Positions 10,221 through 18,952 of a DNA stretch of 64,000 nucleotides are shown one piece after another. This stretch comes from Devosia aurantiaca. Lineage in GTDB: Bacteria; Pseudomonadota; Alphaproteobacteria; Rhizobiales; Devosiaceae. Made by a program: the position numbers and the translations under genes. Location of the stretch: positions 625,001-689,000 of the forward strand of contig NZ_JAALFG010000001.1 in the NCBI RefSeq assembly GCF_011058215.1, written 5' to 3'. Within the stretch, counting starts at the first letter, position 1; each line of letters opens with the position of its first letter. The notes beneath the pieces were generated by a model, which saw only the letters and a list, made by a program, of their open reading frames with translations, did not search any database and was not told where the DNA came from.

Positions 10221-10258
10221 TTGACGAGCTGTTCTGGTGTGATAGGTATATAGCACAC
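10221..10258 (+). promoter_or_regulatory. Promoter with operator-like dyad ahead of the GntR-ABC operon
   Basis: TTGACG at 10221-10226 fits a -35 element, and an AT-rich stretch near 10243-10252 can serve as -10. A dyad GTGTG-N12-CACAC (10237-10258, 8 of 11 positions symmetric) overlaps that -10. The GntR start codon lies 15 bp downstream. The layout suits autorepression, which is inferred and not shown. Confidence 0.6.
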
Positions 10259-10273
10259 TAGAGGCAAAGCTTT

Positions 10274-10639
10274 ATGGATGATTTTCACGCCAAGGAGCCG
10301 ATCTTCGTTCAGATCCGGCAACGGCTGATCGAGATGATCCTCCGCGGCCAGGTGAACGAGGGGGATGCTCTCCCCTCCGTTCGCCAGATTGCGGGAGAAC
10401 TTTCAGTCAATCCGTTAACCGTCACCAAGGCTTTCGAGGCCTTGGTCGAAATCGGCGTTGTCGAGAAACGAAGGGGTCTGGGAATGTTCGTTACCACCGG
10501 CGCGCGCCCGGCACTTCTGGCGCATGAACGGGACAAATTCCTGCGCGAAGACTGGCCGCGCATTGCCGCCCAGATAAGGGCGCTGGAGCTCGACATGGAA
10601 ACCTTGATCGATAAGGCCGCTACTGGAGACCGCAAATGA
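10274..10639 (+). CDS. GntR-family regulator, YtrA subfamily
   Basis: A 121-residue protein made almost only of the GntR winged helix (PIFVQIRQRLIEMILRGQ; ALPSVRQIAGELSVNPLTV) plus a short C-terminal helix, the size and shape of YtrA-type repressors. These regulators typically control a downstream ABC transporter, and here the ATPase gene overlaps it by 4 bp. It probably binds the GTGTG-N12-CACAC dyad immediately upstream. The effector is unknown; in Gram-positive YtrA systems cell-wall antibiotics induce the operon. Confidence 0.9.
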   Translation: MDDFHAKEPIFVQIRQRLIEMILRGQVNEGDALPSVRQIAGELSVNPLTVTKAFEALVEIGVVEKRRGLGMFVTTGARPALLAHERDKFLREDWPRIAAQIRALELDMETLIDKAATGDRK

Positions 10640-11532
10640 CCGACATGTCACACGTCGAACCCATCGTTTCGGCCCGCAGCCTGCGCAAGAATTTCGGCCG
10701 CAAGGAAATCCTCCATGGCCTCGATTTCGATATTCCGGCCGGGCGCATCTATGGGCTGATCGGCCATAACGGCGCCGGCAAGACCACGACGCTCAATGCC
10801 ATGCTGGGCCTCACGAGCTATGAAGGCACCATTCGCGTCCTCGGCGAGGATCCCTTCGCCCAGCGCGCCAAGCTTATGGAAAACGTCGCCTTCATCTCCG
10901 ACGTGGCCAGTCTGCCGCGCTTCCTGCGCGTTCGCGAGCTCTTTGCGCTTCTGACCAATATCCACCCCAACTTCAGCCCGGACAAGGCGCGGAGCTTTCT
11001 TGAAGGCACCGACATCAAGCCGGAAATGAAGATCAAAACCCTCTCCAAGGGCATGCTGGCGCAGCTGCACCTGGCAGTGGTCATGGCCATCGATGCCAAG
11101 CTCCTGGTGCTCGACGAGCCGACGCTCGGCCTTGATATCACCTACCGCAAGCGCTTCTATCGACGTCTCCTTGAAGACTACATGACCGAGGAACGGACCC
11201 TGATCATCACCACCCACCAGGTGGACGAGATCGAATTTATGCTTTCCGACATCATGTTCATCCGCGATGGCGCGCTGATCCTCCACATGCAGATGGAAAC
11301 CGTCAGCGAAAAATTCAGCCAGCTGGTGATCAACAGCCCCGAAGATGCCGAGGCGGCACGCGCGCTCAACCCCGTCTACGAGGAAACGCGCTTCGGCCAG
11401 ACTGTCTTTATCTATGAAGGTGCCGATCGCACCGCGCTCGAACCCCTGGGCCGCGTTTCGACACCCACCATGTCGGACCTGTTCGTCGCGCTGATGCAGC
11501 GGCCGACCGCCAACCCGGAGAGTGCTCGATGA
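10636..11532 (+). CDS. ABC transporter ATP-binding protein
   Basis: A 298-residue ATPase with Walker A (GHNGAGKT, about residues 42-49), a signature-like segment LSKGMLAQL, Walker B (LLVLDEPTLGLD) and the H-loop TTHQ. The signature reads LSKGM, a common variant in YtrB/CcmA-like exporters. About 90 C-terminal residues form an extra domain typical of such ATPases. It overlaps both neighbours (ATGA junctions), so regulator, ATPase and permease make one unit. The substrate is unknown, and export or envelope-stress protection is inferred. Confidence 0.92.
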   Translation: MTDMSHVEPIVSARSLRKNFGRKEILHGLDFDIPAGRIYGLIGHNGAGKTTTLNAMLGLTSYEGTIRVLGEDPFAQRAKLMENVAFISDVASLPRFLRVRELFALLTNIHPNFSPDKARSFLEGTDIKPEMKIKTLSKGMLAQLHLAVVMAIDAKLLVLDEPTLGLDITYRKRFYRRLLEDYMTEERTLIITTHQVDEIEFMLSDIMFIRDGALILHMQMETVSEKFSQLVINSPEDAEAARALNPVYEETRFGQTVFIYEGADRTALEPLGRVSTPTMSDLFVALMQRPTANPESAR

Positions 11533-12419
11533 AGGCCTTTATCGCCCTCGTGCGCCGCGAATTCATCGAGCATCGGGGGCCGTTTCTTTATGGCCCGCTG
11601 ATCCTTGTCGCCATAGTCCTGGCGCTGACCATTCTCGCCTTCAGCGTCAACCGGCTCGACACCCGCCTCACCGGCCAGCTGGCGACTGTCGTGCCGACCT
11701 GGGTTTTCGAGGCCGGCTTTGCGGGTCTCGCCGTCGGCTGGATGCTGTATCTGGGCTTCGTGCTGTTCTTTTACTGCGCCGATGGCTTTGCCGCCGACAA
11801 GCGCAACAATGCCATGCTGTTCTGGAAATCCATGCCGGTCAGCGACCTAAAAGTCTTGCTGAGCAAGCTTGCCGCGGCACTGACCATCCTGCCCGGCTCG
11901 GTGTTCGGCGTTGCGCTCTTCAGCATCCTGCTGATGTTCACCGTCGCCTATATCACCACCATGGTGGGTGGCTTGGGCACCGGCGCGCTCCTGGGCAGCA
12001 TCGTCTCCACATACTTTCAGATGGCGCTGGTCTTCCTCGTCGTCCTGGTCTGCGCCCTCCTCTGGTATCTGCCCTATATGGCGCTGGTCGGCGCCCTTGG
12101 CTCGGTGGTCGGCCGCTGGGCCATCCCGCTGACTTTTCTGCTGCCGACGGTAATCTCCGCACTGGAATGGGTGACGCTGGGCGGCATGCATCCCTTTGCC
12201 ACTCGCACCTGGAATTTTCTCAACTATCGCTCGCAGGTGCCGGTGTCGCTCGACTATCTCGAAAGCGTCTTCGACGGCGCGGCGCCGTGGAATTCCGGTC
12301 TCTTCCTCACCGATCTCCTGCAGAAGTTCGACTGGCTGCAGGTGGGGATCGGCGCGGGTTTTGCCGTGATCGTCATCATCATCGCTGCCGAATACCGCCG
12401 CCGTGCGGCTGCCAACTGA
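11529..12419 (+). CDS. ABC transporter permease (ABC-2 like)
   Basis: A 296-residue membrane protein with about six hydrophobic segments, the first at residues 20-40 and the last near 270-290. The order GntR-ATPase-permease is that of YtrA-type operons, with translational coupling to the ATPase gene. No periplasmic binding protein is present, which argues for export. A terminator-like hairpin follows at 12426-12449. The substrate cannot be told from sequence. Confidence 0.88.
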   Translation: MKAFIALVRREFIEHRGPFLYGPLILVAIVLALTILAFSVNRLDTRLTGQLATVVPTWVFEAGFAGLAVGWMLYLGFVLFFYCADGFAADKRNNAMLFWKSMPVSDLKVLLSKLAAALTILPGSVFGVALFSILLMFTVAYITTMVGGLGTGALLGSIVSTYFQMALVFLVVLVCALLWYLPYMALVGALGSVVGRWAIPLTFLLPTVISALEWVTLGGMHPFATRTWNFLNYRSQVPVSLDYLESVFDGAAPWNSGLFLTDLLQKFDWLQVGIGAGFAVIVIIIAAEYRRRAAAN

Positions 12420-12425
12420 CCCTCG

Positions 12426-12449
12426 GGCCGCGCTTCCCGCGCGGCCTTT
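12426..12449 (+). terminator. Terminator after the GntR-ABC operon
   Basis: GGCCGCGC (12426-12433) and GCGCGGCC (12439-12446) form a perfect 8-bp stem with a 5-nt loop, followed by only three T. It is moderately convincing. Confidence 0.6.
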
Positions 12450-12468
12450 GGCCTGCTAGATCGATGCC

Positions 12469-13275
12469 ATGACCCTGCCCACCATCGTCAGCTTCTGGCA
12501 CGGGCCGCTGAGCTGGCTCGAACATTTGTCGATCAAGAGCTTTCGCCGCCACGGCCACAATGTGGCGGTCTATTCCTACGCACCCATCGCCGACCTCCCC
12601 GCCGGCGCCGAATGGCGCGACGCCAGCCAGGTGCTGCCCGAGGACAGGTTGGTGTTCTACAAGGGCAAGGGCACGCCCGGCGTTTTTTCCGACCACTTCC
12701 GCTATGCGGCCCTGCGCGCCGGGCTCGGCATTTATGCCGATCTCGACATCTACTGCCTGCGCCCCTTCGACAATTCGTCAGACTTCATGATGGCCTGGGA
12801 GCGGCCTGGCTCGGTTAACGGCGCCGTTCTTCGCATCCCCAGGGACGCTCCACTTATCGAGGACCTGCTTTCGATTTTCGAGCACCCGCATCGGCCCCTG
12901 TTCGAGCCGCACCTCCCGCCGCTCCGTCGCTGGGAAGTTGCTATTCGCCGCCTCTTCGGAGACCGCGTCTCGCCCGAGCACATGCAGTATGGGGCAACCG
13001 GTCCGATGGCGCTGACCCACTACGTGGCAGCGCATGGGCTGACCGAAAAGGTCTTCCCGGCCACGACCTTTTATCCCGTCCCCTATGAGGGCATTCCGGC
13101 GCTGATGAAGAAGGGTTCGAGCCTCGACGCTGCCATAACGCCGGAAACCCTGGGCATCCACCTTTGGCGGAGCCAACTGACCGACCGCGGGCGAGCGGGG
13201 CTGCCGCTTCCCGAACCAGGCAGCGTGTTGGACGCTCTTTGCATCCGGGAAGGTCTTGATCCCGCGGCGGTCTAG
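12469..13275 (+). CDS. DXD-motif glycosyltransferase (capsular polysaccharide type)
   Basis: A 268-residue protein with the pattern FRYAALRAGLGIYADLDIYCLRPF; Asp91-Leu92-Asp93 is the nucleotide-sugar/metal-binding DXD of the Gly_transf_sug family. Relatives make capsule or surface polysaccharide. There is no membrane segment. It converges with a GT8-type gene (4-bp overlap at the stops) and lies near an O-antigen ligase gene, so a surface-glycan role is likely. Donor and acceptor are unknown. Confidence 0.82.
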   Translation: MTLPTIVSFWHGPLSWLEHLSIKSFRRHGHNVAVYSYAPIADLPAGAEWRDASQVLPEDRLVFYKGKGTPGVFSDHFRYAALRAGLGIYADLDIYCLRPFDNSSDFMMAWERPGSVNGAVLRIPRDAPLIEDLLSIFEHPHRPLFEPHLPPLRRWEVAIRRLFGDRVSPEHMQYGATGPMALTHYVAAHGLTEKVFPATTFYPVPYEGIPALMKKGSSLDAAITPETLGIHLWRSQLTDRGRAGLPLPEPGSVLDALCIREGLDPAAV

Positions 13276-14147
13276 CGACCAAGCCGCAGCGTCTTGCGCC
13301 ACCACCGCTTCCAGCGATGCCGCGCGAAACGGTAAAACAGCTCGTTGGTCATCACGTGTCGGTAAAGCCTGGCAAAGGCTACCGACTGCCGCATACCCGC
13401 AAATACGCCCCAGGGCTTGTTCTCGCCGGTGTAGTGGAGGATTGCGGGGTCCAATCCTTCATGTGCGTGTCTTGCATCCACCGTGTTCCAGCGCCAGGGA
13501 AGTTTCAGCCACTTGCCATGAAAGATCAGGTTCAGCAAATCCTGGTCGTAGTAGATGCGCGCCATGACCCCACTGGCAAAGGCCTCTTCCATCCGCCCGA
13601 TGATGTCGGCGTCCCGCCACTTGGCGGTGTCGATCAGCACCATGCCTGCATTGAAATAATAATTGGCCGGATCAAACAGATCACGATTGCCTTTGAGATC
13701 ACGGCCACCGGTAATGAATGCGCCAATCGTGTCTCGGACCGCAGCGATGGCATTGCCTTGCATGTCGATGTCGAAAAGCGCTTCGATCCTGTCACGCACC
13801 AGCATGTCGCAGTCAAGATATAGGATGCGCTCCACCTCTGGTCCGACGAGGCGGTCCAGCATCAATCTGGCGTAAACGATGTTCGACAGCCGTTTGTTTT
13901 CGGGCATGCGCTTTGCGATGTCGCGAAACATTTCGGACTGGTCGAGATCGTACCAACGCAGTTCAACGGGAAACTCATCGGCAATTGCCGCGAGGTCTTC
14001 GCGATGCTGATCGGTCAGGGTCCGGTGGCACAGGTGAAATATAAGATCGTGGCGGCGAAAAGTGAACAAACAGACCGACCGCATCGTCGCGTAGGCCGGG
14101 GCCCAGAAGTTGTCGTCAAAGGTGAGAGCGATATGGATGGCGTTCAC
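13272..14147 (-). CDS. Glycosyltransferase family 8 protein
   Basis: A 291-residue GT8-type enzyme. The DXD motif is Asp112-Cys-Asp114 in ILYLDCDMLV, and the family GxGKPW-like region appears as LHYTGENKPW near residue 240. GT8 enzymes include LPS glucosyl- and galactosyltransferases (RfaI/RfaJ-like). The C-terminus is rich in Arg, Lys and Trp, which suggests membrane-surface association. Its start overlaps the stop of the O-antigen ligase-like gene, so the two are co-transcribed and probably act on LPS or another surface polysaccharide. Confidence 0.88.
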   Translation of the reverse strand: MNAIHIALTFDDNFWAPAYATMRSVCLFTFRRHDLIFHLCHRTLTDQHREDLAAIADEFPVELRWYDLDQSEMFRDIAKRMPENKRLSNIVYARLMLDRLVGPEVERILYLDCDMLVRDRIEALFDIDMQGNAIAAVRDTIGAFITGGRDLKGNRDLFDPANYYFNAGMVLIDTAKWRDADIIGRMEEAFASGVMARIYYDQDLLNLIFHGKWLKLPWRWNTVDARHAHEGLDPAILHYTGENKPWGVFAGMRQSVAFARLYRHVMTNELFYRFARHRWKRWWRKTLRLGR

Positions 14148-15337
14148 GTCTGATCCTTGTGCGACAGCATGCCGATAAGCGCCAGCATCAGTCCGAACAG
14201 CATTGTCTGGGTCAGAATGCCTATCATGGCATTGGTGAGCCCCATGGTGAAATAGCCCGCGGTGGCCATGAGGCCGATAAACAGTGCATCGGCGCGTCGG
14301 GTGCGCAGGCCGCCGATAAGGGGAGCGAGGATGATCAAGGCATAGCTCAGGAGGCCCAGCGAGCCTGCGATCACGGCAAAATCCGCGATGTCGTTGTGAA
14401 GATGCTGGGAAGGCCTGAAGGGATTGTCAGAGGGGCCAAAGGGCGCGGCCTTGGAGGGGTAGTCGATCATGCCAAAACCGTAGACTGGTGACGCCTGAAA
14501 GGCTCCCCAAGCGGTTTGAAGCATGAACAGGCGCTCGCTGGTCGATCCGTCTTCGGTCGAGCCTGTAAGGACCTGTTGCGCGATATCTGCCAGCTGGAAC
14601 TTTCGACCGCTGAGATCGACGCTGACAAAGGGCGCGGCGAGGACGAGGCACGCAAAGGCAAGACCGAGGCCAAGTGCGATGGCCTTACGGGGTCGCCAAA
14701 TTGCGGCGACATAGAAAACCACGCTGACTGCCGCGAGCACGCAGAAGGCCAAGAGCGGCCCCCGCGACGCCGAAAGCAGCACGGTCGCCAGCGCAAGAAC
14801 CGGTCCCAAGAGCACGATGAAGCGCCAGCGGCTGCGGCTGAAGAGGCCGAGCAGCGACAGAAAGCCGAGAGATACGGCAAGGTCCGCGAGGTGGATCGGG
14901 TTATTGACCGAAAAACCGCCCCTCGGCATCTGCAGCACGAAAACATCGTAGCCGGCGATCAGCGTCGACGCAGTGGTGCCGATCAGCGCCAGAACGCCGA
15001 TACCAAGCGGCGACAAGAGTTGTCGCGGCGCACCGGTAATCAGTCCTGCATAGGGGCCGGCCAGCCACAGCGGCGCGAGGATCAGGATGGCAGCGATATG
15101 CTCGGCGCTGGTGGCGGTGGGGATGAGCGCAAGGAGCAGCAGCAGGCCGGCGCCGTAGATCGCGAGGAAATGCGGTTGCCTGGCGATCTCTCGTGCCCGG
15201 CGGTCAAAGAACAGCGCGATCAGCGCCACCACCATAAGCACGAGGCCGATGATGTTTGCCACTTCCGGAAGCGGGGTGCTGAGCACGAGACCGGCAAACA
15301 GCGCCAAGGCGGCAAGAAGACTGACGAGCTGCGGCAA
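14144..15337 (-). CDS. O-antigen ligase / polymerase family membrane protein
   Basis: A 397-residue protein with ten or more hydrophobic segments and one larger hydrophilic loop (about residues 250-310, containing TSERLFMLQTAWGAF and GFGMIDY). That is the WaaL/Wzy (Wzy_C) layout. Such proteins join or polymerise O-antigen on the periplasmic face of the inner membrane. Ligase and polymerase cannot be told apart from sequence alone. The GT8 gene overlaps its 3' end. It diverges from sitA across 121 bp that hold the Mur-like box. Confidence 0.82.
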   Translation of the reverse strand: MPQLVSLLAALALFAGLVLSTPLPEVANIIGLVLMVVALIALFFDRRAREIARQPHFLAIYGAGLLLLLALIPTATSAEHIAAILILAPLWLAGPYAGLITGAPRQLLSPLGIGVLALIGTTASTLIAGYDVFVLQMPRGGFSVNNPIHLADLAVSLGFLSLLGLFSRSRWRFIVLLGPVLALATVLLSASRGPLLAFCVLAAVSVVFYVAAIWRPRKAIALGLGLAFACLVLAAPFVSVDLSGRKFQLADIAQQVLTGSTEDGSTSERLFMLQTAWGAFQASPVYGFGMIDYPSKAAPFGPSDNPFRPSQHLHNDIADFAVIAGSLGLLSYALIILAPLIGGLRTRRADALFIGLMATAGYFTMGLTNAMIGILTQTMLFGLMLALIGMLSHKDQT

Positions 15338-15409
15338 GGGACCATCCTGTTATCCGTGCCGTTGTGTCGCCTCGGGCTTGCCGCGTCAACTTCCGATCAG
15401 ATCGCTACT

Positions 15410-15424
15410 TGCAAATGATTTGCA
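15410..15424. promoter_or_regulatory. Mur/Fur-type operator upstream of sitA
   Basis: A perfect 7-1-7 palindrome, TGCAAAT-G-ATTTGCA, is centred 42 bp ahead of the sitA start codon. It resembles the TGCAA-type palindromes described for manganese-responsive Mur (Fur family) control of sitABCD and mntH in rhizobia. Manganese-dependent repression is inferred. Confidence 0.72.
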
Positions 15425-15458
15425 GTCGCACTAGCTTTTGGGCAATCAGGAGTGTGAC

Positions 15459-16343
15459 GTGGTTCGCTTTCTCTATGTTCTGGCGCTGGCGCTGGTGTCG
15501 CTGACGCTTCCCACCCAGGCTCAAGATCGCCTTAAGGCTGTGACGAGTTTTACCATTCTGGCCGACATGGCGCGCAATGTGGCGGGTGATGCTGCCGATG
15601 TGGTGTCGATCACCAAGCCCGGTGCCGAAATCCATAATTACCAGCCGACGCCGGGTGATCTGGTGGCGGCGCAGGATGCGGATCTTATTTTGTGGAACGG
15701 GCTCAATCTCGAGCAGTGGTTCGCCCAATTCCTCGACAACCTGCCCGATGTCCCCAGCGTGGTCCTGACTGAAGGCATCGCGCCGATCGGCATCGGGGCC
15801 GGGCCCTATGAAGGCAAGCCCAATCCGCATGCCTGGATGTCGCCGTCCGACGCGCTGATCTATGTCGAAAATATCCGCAAGGCGTTTGTCGCGGCCGATC
15901 CGGCAAACGAGGCGATCTATTCCGCCAATGCTGCGGCTTATGCCGAAGCGATCACCGCGACGGTCGAGCCGATCCGTGCATCGCTGGCGGCGATCCCCGA
16001 GAAGCGGCGGTGGCTGCTGACGTCGGAAGGGGCGTTTGCTTATCTGGCGCGCGATTTCGAGCTTAAGGAGCTTTACCTCTGGCCCATCAATTCGGACCAG
16101 CAGGGCTCGCCGCGGCAGGTGCGCGAGGTGATCGATGCGGTGCGGGCCAATGCGATACCGGTGATCTTTTCGGAATCCACCATTTCGTCCCGGCCGGCCG
16201 AGCAGGTGGCGCGCGAAACCGGCATTGCCTATGGCGGGGTGCTCTATGTGGATTCGCTCTCCGAGCCGGATGGTCCGGTGCCCACCTATCTCGACCTTTT
16301 GCGCGTCACCACCTCGACCATTCTCGAAGGCCTTACGTCATGA
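15459..16343 (+). CDS. sitA: Metal ABC transporter substrate-binding protein (Mn/Zn type)
   Basis: A 294-residue periplasmic cluster 9 solute-binding protein. A signal peptide ([19 protein letters not shown]) is followed by [14 protein letters not shown] and the metal-ligand regions [12 protein letters not shown] and NPHAWMSP, with a late Glu/Asp ligand region near YVDSL. GTG 15459 is chosen because AGGAG lies six bases ahead; an upstream TTG at 15438 would spoil the signal peptide. It starts a four-gene operon with 4-bp overlaps. The Mur-like box points to manganese as the main substrate; zinc or iron is possible. Confidence 0.92.
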   Translation: MVRFLYVLALALVSLTLPTQAQDRLKAVTSFTILADMARNVAGDAADVVSITKPGAEIHNYQPTPGDLVAAQDADLILWNGLNLEQWFAQFLDNLPDVPSVVLTEGIAPIGIGAGPYEGKPNPHAWMSPSDALIYVENIRKAFVAADPANEAIYSANAAAYAEAITATVEPIRASLAAIPEKRRWLLTSEGAFAYLARDFELKELYLWPINSDQQGSPRQVREVIDAVRANAIPVIFSESTISSRPAEQVARETGIAYGGVLYVDSLSEPDGPVPTYLDLLRVTTSTILEGLTS

Positions 16344-17206
16344 CCCAAGGCATTGTCGTCAACGACATCACCGTGGCCTATCGCAATGGCACGCTGGCGC
16401 TCAAGCACGCCACATTTTCTTCGCCGCGCGGCTCGATCACGGCGCTGGTTGGCGTCAACGGGGCCGGCAAATCGACGATCTTCAAGGCCATCATGGGCTT
16501 TGTGTCGCTGGTCAACGGCAGCATCACCATTCTGGGTGAGGAAGGCCGCAAGGCGCAGCGCAAGAACCTTGTCGCCTATGTGCCGCAATCGGAGGAAGTC
16601 GACTGGAATTTTCCGGTCCTGGTCGAGGACGTGGTGATGATGGGCCGCTTTGGCCACATGAACATGCTGCGTATCCCGCGCCCGGTCGATCGCGAAAAGG
16701 TCGCGTCGGCATTGGCGCGCGTCAACATGACCGACTTTGCCAAGCGCCAGATCGGCGAGCTTTCGGGCGGGCAGAAAAAGCGCGTGTTTTTGGCGCGGGC
16801 GCTGGCGCAGGAGGGTGAGGTTATTTTGCTCGACGAGCCGTTTACCGGCGTCGATGTGCAGACTGAGGACGCCATCATCGCCCTGCTGCGCGACCTGCGC
16901 GACGAGGGCAAGGTGATCCTTGTATCGACCCATAATTTGGGCTCGGTGCCCGAGTTCTGTGACCGCACAGTCTTGGTCAAGGGCACGGTGCTGGCCTACG
17001 GGCCAACGGAAGATGTGTTCACCCGCGAAAAGCTCGAACAGGCCTTTGGTGGCGTCTTGCGCCATTTCGTCCTGTCGGGGCCGGGCCTTCACGACGATGA
17101 CGATCCGCGGCACCTGTCGGTCTTGACCGACGACGAGCGGCCACTGGTGTTCTACGGCGAAAAGGGCCACGAGGCGCAGCAGAACCGGCGACCGGACGCG
17201 CCATGA
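16340..17206 (+). CDS. sitB: Metal ABC transporter ATP-binding protein
   Basis: A 288-residue ATPase with Walker [10 protein letters not shown], signature LSGGQKKRV, Walker [13 protein letters not shown] and H-loop VSTHN. It matches the ATPase of manganese/zinc importers (SitB/MntB/ZnuC type) in length and motifs. The 40 or so C-terminal residues rich in His, Asp and Arg (LHDDDDPRH) are a hydrophilic tail that is common in this subgroup. It overlaps sitA and sitC by 4 bp each and powers metal uptake at the inner membrane. Confidence 0.94.
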   Translation: MTQGIVVNDITVAYRNGTLALKHATFSSPRGSITALVGVNGAGKSTIFKAIMGFVSLVNGSITILGEEGRKAQRKNLVAYVPQSEEVDWNFPVLVEDVVMMGRFGHMNMLRIPRPVDREKVASALARVNMTDFAKRQIGELSGGQKKRVFLARALAQEGEVILLDEPFTGVDVQTEDAIIALLRDLRDEGKVILVSTHNLGSVPEFCDRTVLVKGTVLAYGPTEDVFTREKLEQAFGGVLRHFVLSGPGLHDDDDPRHLSVLTDDERPLVFYGEKGHEAQQNRRPDAP

Positions 17207-18054
17207 TCGACACCCTGATCGAGCCCTTCGGCTACCACTACATGGTCAATGCCATGTGGGTTTCGGCCCTGGTGGGCGCCATCTGCGCCTTCCTTTCGGC
17301 ATATCTCATGCTCAAGGGTTGGTCGCTGATCGGCGATGCCTTGAGCCACTCGATCGTGCCGGGCGTTGCCGGCGCCTATATGCTGGGCCTGCCGTTTTCG
17401 ATCGGCGCATTTTTGTCCGGCGGCATGGCGGCAGCGGCGATGTTGTTTCTGAGCCAGCGCACCAAGCTCAAGGAAGACGCGGTGATCGGGCTGATCTTTA
17501 CCGGCTTTTTCGGGCTGGGGCTCTTCATGGTCTCGATTTCGCCGACGCCGGTGGATGTGCAGTCGATCGTGCTGGGGAACATCCTGGCCATCACGCCCAG
17601 CGAAACCATCCAGCTGGTGATCATTTCCGTGGTGACGCTTGGGGTCATGGCCTTGATCTGGAAGGACCTCATGGTCACGTTTTTCGATGAAAGCCATGCC
17701 CGCTCCATCGGCATTCGGACCCAGCTGTTGCGGATCATCTTCTTCACCCTCCTCAGCGCCGCGACGGTTGCGGCGATGCAGACGGTGGGGGCGTTCCTCG
17801 TCATCGCCATGGTGATCACGCCGGGCGCGACCGCTTATCTTCTGGCCGACCGCTTCTCACGAGTGATCGTTATCGCCGTCTTTGTCGGCACTGCGACATC
17901 CTTTGTCGGCGCTTATGCGAGCTATTTCCTCGATGGCGCAACAGGCGGGATCATCGTCCTGCTGCAGACGCTGGTTTTCCTTGCAGCCTTCGTCTTTGCC
18001 CCCAAGCACGGCATGCTCGCCGCCCGGCGCCGCGTCCGAAAGGAAGCAGCATGA
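17203..18054 (+). CDS. sitC: Metal ABC transporter permease
   Basis: A 283-residue ABC-3 family permease with about eight hydrophobic segments and the conserved stretch [20 protein letters not shown] near residue 38. With SitD it forms the heterodimeric membrane channel of the importer. Overlapping ATGA junctions link it to sitB and sitD. No anomaly. Confidence 0.93.
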   Translation: MIDTLIEPFGYHYMVNAMWVSALVGAICAFLSAYLMLKGWSLIGDALSHSIVPGVAGAYMLGLPFSIGAFLSGGMAAAAMLFLSQRTKLKEDAVIGLIFTGFFGLGLFMVSISPTPVDVQSIVLGNILAITPSETIQLVIISVVTLGVMALIWKDLMVTFFDESHARSIGIRTQLLRIIFFTLLSAATVAAMQTVGAFLVIAMVITPGATAYLLADRFSRVIVIAVFVGTATSFVGAYASYFLDGATGGIIVLLQTLVFLAAFVFAPKHGMLAARRRVRKEAA

Positions 18055-18884
18055 TCCCGTGGTATGAGATGGCGCTCTGGCCCTTCAGCTTCCCCTTCAT
18101 GGTGCAGGCCATGATCATTGCCGTGCTGGTGGCGGTGCCGACGGCGATGTTGTCCTGCTTCCTCGTGCTCAAGGGCTGGTCGCTGATGGGCGACGCCATC
18201 TCCCATGCCGTGCTGCCCGGCGTGGTGCTGGCCTATATCGTCGGCCTGCCGCTCGGCATCGGCGCCTTCGTCGCCGGCATGGTCTGCGCGCTTTCGGTCG
18301 GGTTCCTCAAGGAGAACAGCCGCATCAAGGAAGATACGGTGATGGGTGTGGTCTTTGCCGGGCTCTTCGGCCTCGGCATCGTCCTCTACACCGCCATCGA
18401 AACCGATGTGCATCTTGACCATATTCTGTTCGGCAACATGCTGGGCGTCGGTGCCTCGGACCTGATCACGGCCGGCATCATTGCTCTCGTGGTGGTGGTC
18501 CTGCTCGGCGCCAAGTGGCGCGACCTCATGCTCTTCATCTTCGATCCGCAGCAGGCCGGCGCCATAGGCCTGCCGACGCAGCTCCTGCATTACGGGCTCC
18601 TGGCGATGATCTCGCTGGCCGTGGTGGGTGCGCTGCAGGCAGTGGGAATCGTGCTGGTGATCGCCCTGCTGATCGCCCCCGGTGCCATTGCCTTTCTGCT
18701 CACCAAGCGCTTTGGCGTCATGCTGTGGCTGGCCATCGCTGTGTCGGTGGTGTGCAGTCTCGTCGGGGTTTATCTCAGCTTTTTCCTCGACAGCGCCCCG
18801 GCGCCCACCATCGTCTTGCTGATGAGCCTTTGCTTTGTCGCCGCTTTCATCCGAACCCAATTACGGGCACCGGCAGCGGCCTGA
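18051..18884 (+). CDS. sitD: Metal ABC transporter permease, second subunit
   Basis: A 277-residue ABC-3 permease paralogous to SitC; both carry the LKGWSL(I/M)GDA(L/I)SH motif followed by VLPG or IVPG. It is the final gene of sitABCD. No convincing U-tract terminator follows; the first hairpin downstream (18925-18950) overlaps the ribosome binding site of the next gene. Confidence 0.93.
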   Translation: MIPWYEMALWPFSFPFMVQAMIIAVLVAVPTAMLSCFLVLKGWSLMGDAISHAVLPGVVLAYIVGLPLGIGAFVAGMVCALSVGFLKENSRIKEDTVMGVVFAGLFGLGIVLYTAIETDVHLDHILFGNMLGVGASDLITAGIIALVVVVLLGAKWRDLMLFIFDPQQAGAIGLPTQLLHYGLLAMISLAVVGALQAVGIVLVIALLIAPGAIAFLLTKRFGVMLWLAIAVSVVCSLVGVYLSFFLDSAPAPTIVLLMSLCFVAAFIRTQLRAPAAA

Positions 18885-18924
18885 TCTACACCGCTTATCC
18901 CCGCGGGATGAGGCGGCGCCAAAC

Positions 18925-18950
18925 TGCGCTCCAGCGAAAACCGGAGCGCA
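18925..18950 (+). promoter_or_regulatory. Hairpin covering the ribosome binding site of the S74 protein gene
   Basis: TGCGCTCC (18925-18932) pairs perfectly with GGAGCGCA (18943-18950) around a 10-nt loop (AGCGAAAACC). The 3' arm contains the GGAG Shine-Dalgarno of the gene that starts at 18953. It could limit translation or act as a weak terminator for sitABCD. Confidence 0.5.
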
Positions 18951-18952
18951 TC

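Noticed and set aside
11522-12472. An alternative 316-codon reading frame overlapping the ABC permease
   Set aside because: It is Arg/His/Pro-rich, has no membrane segments or recognisable motifs, and competes with a permease that fits the operon.
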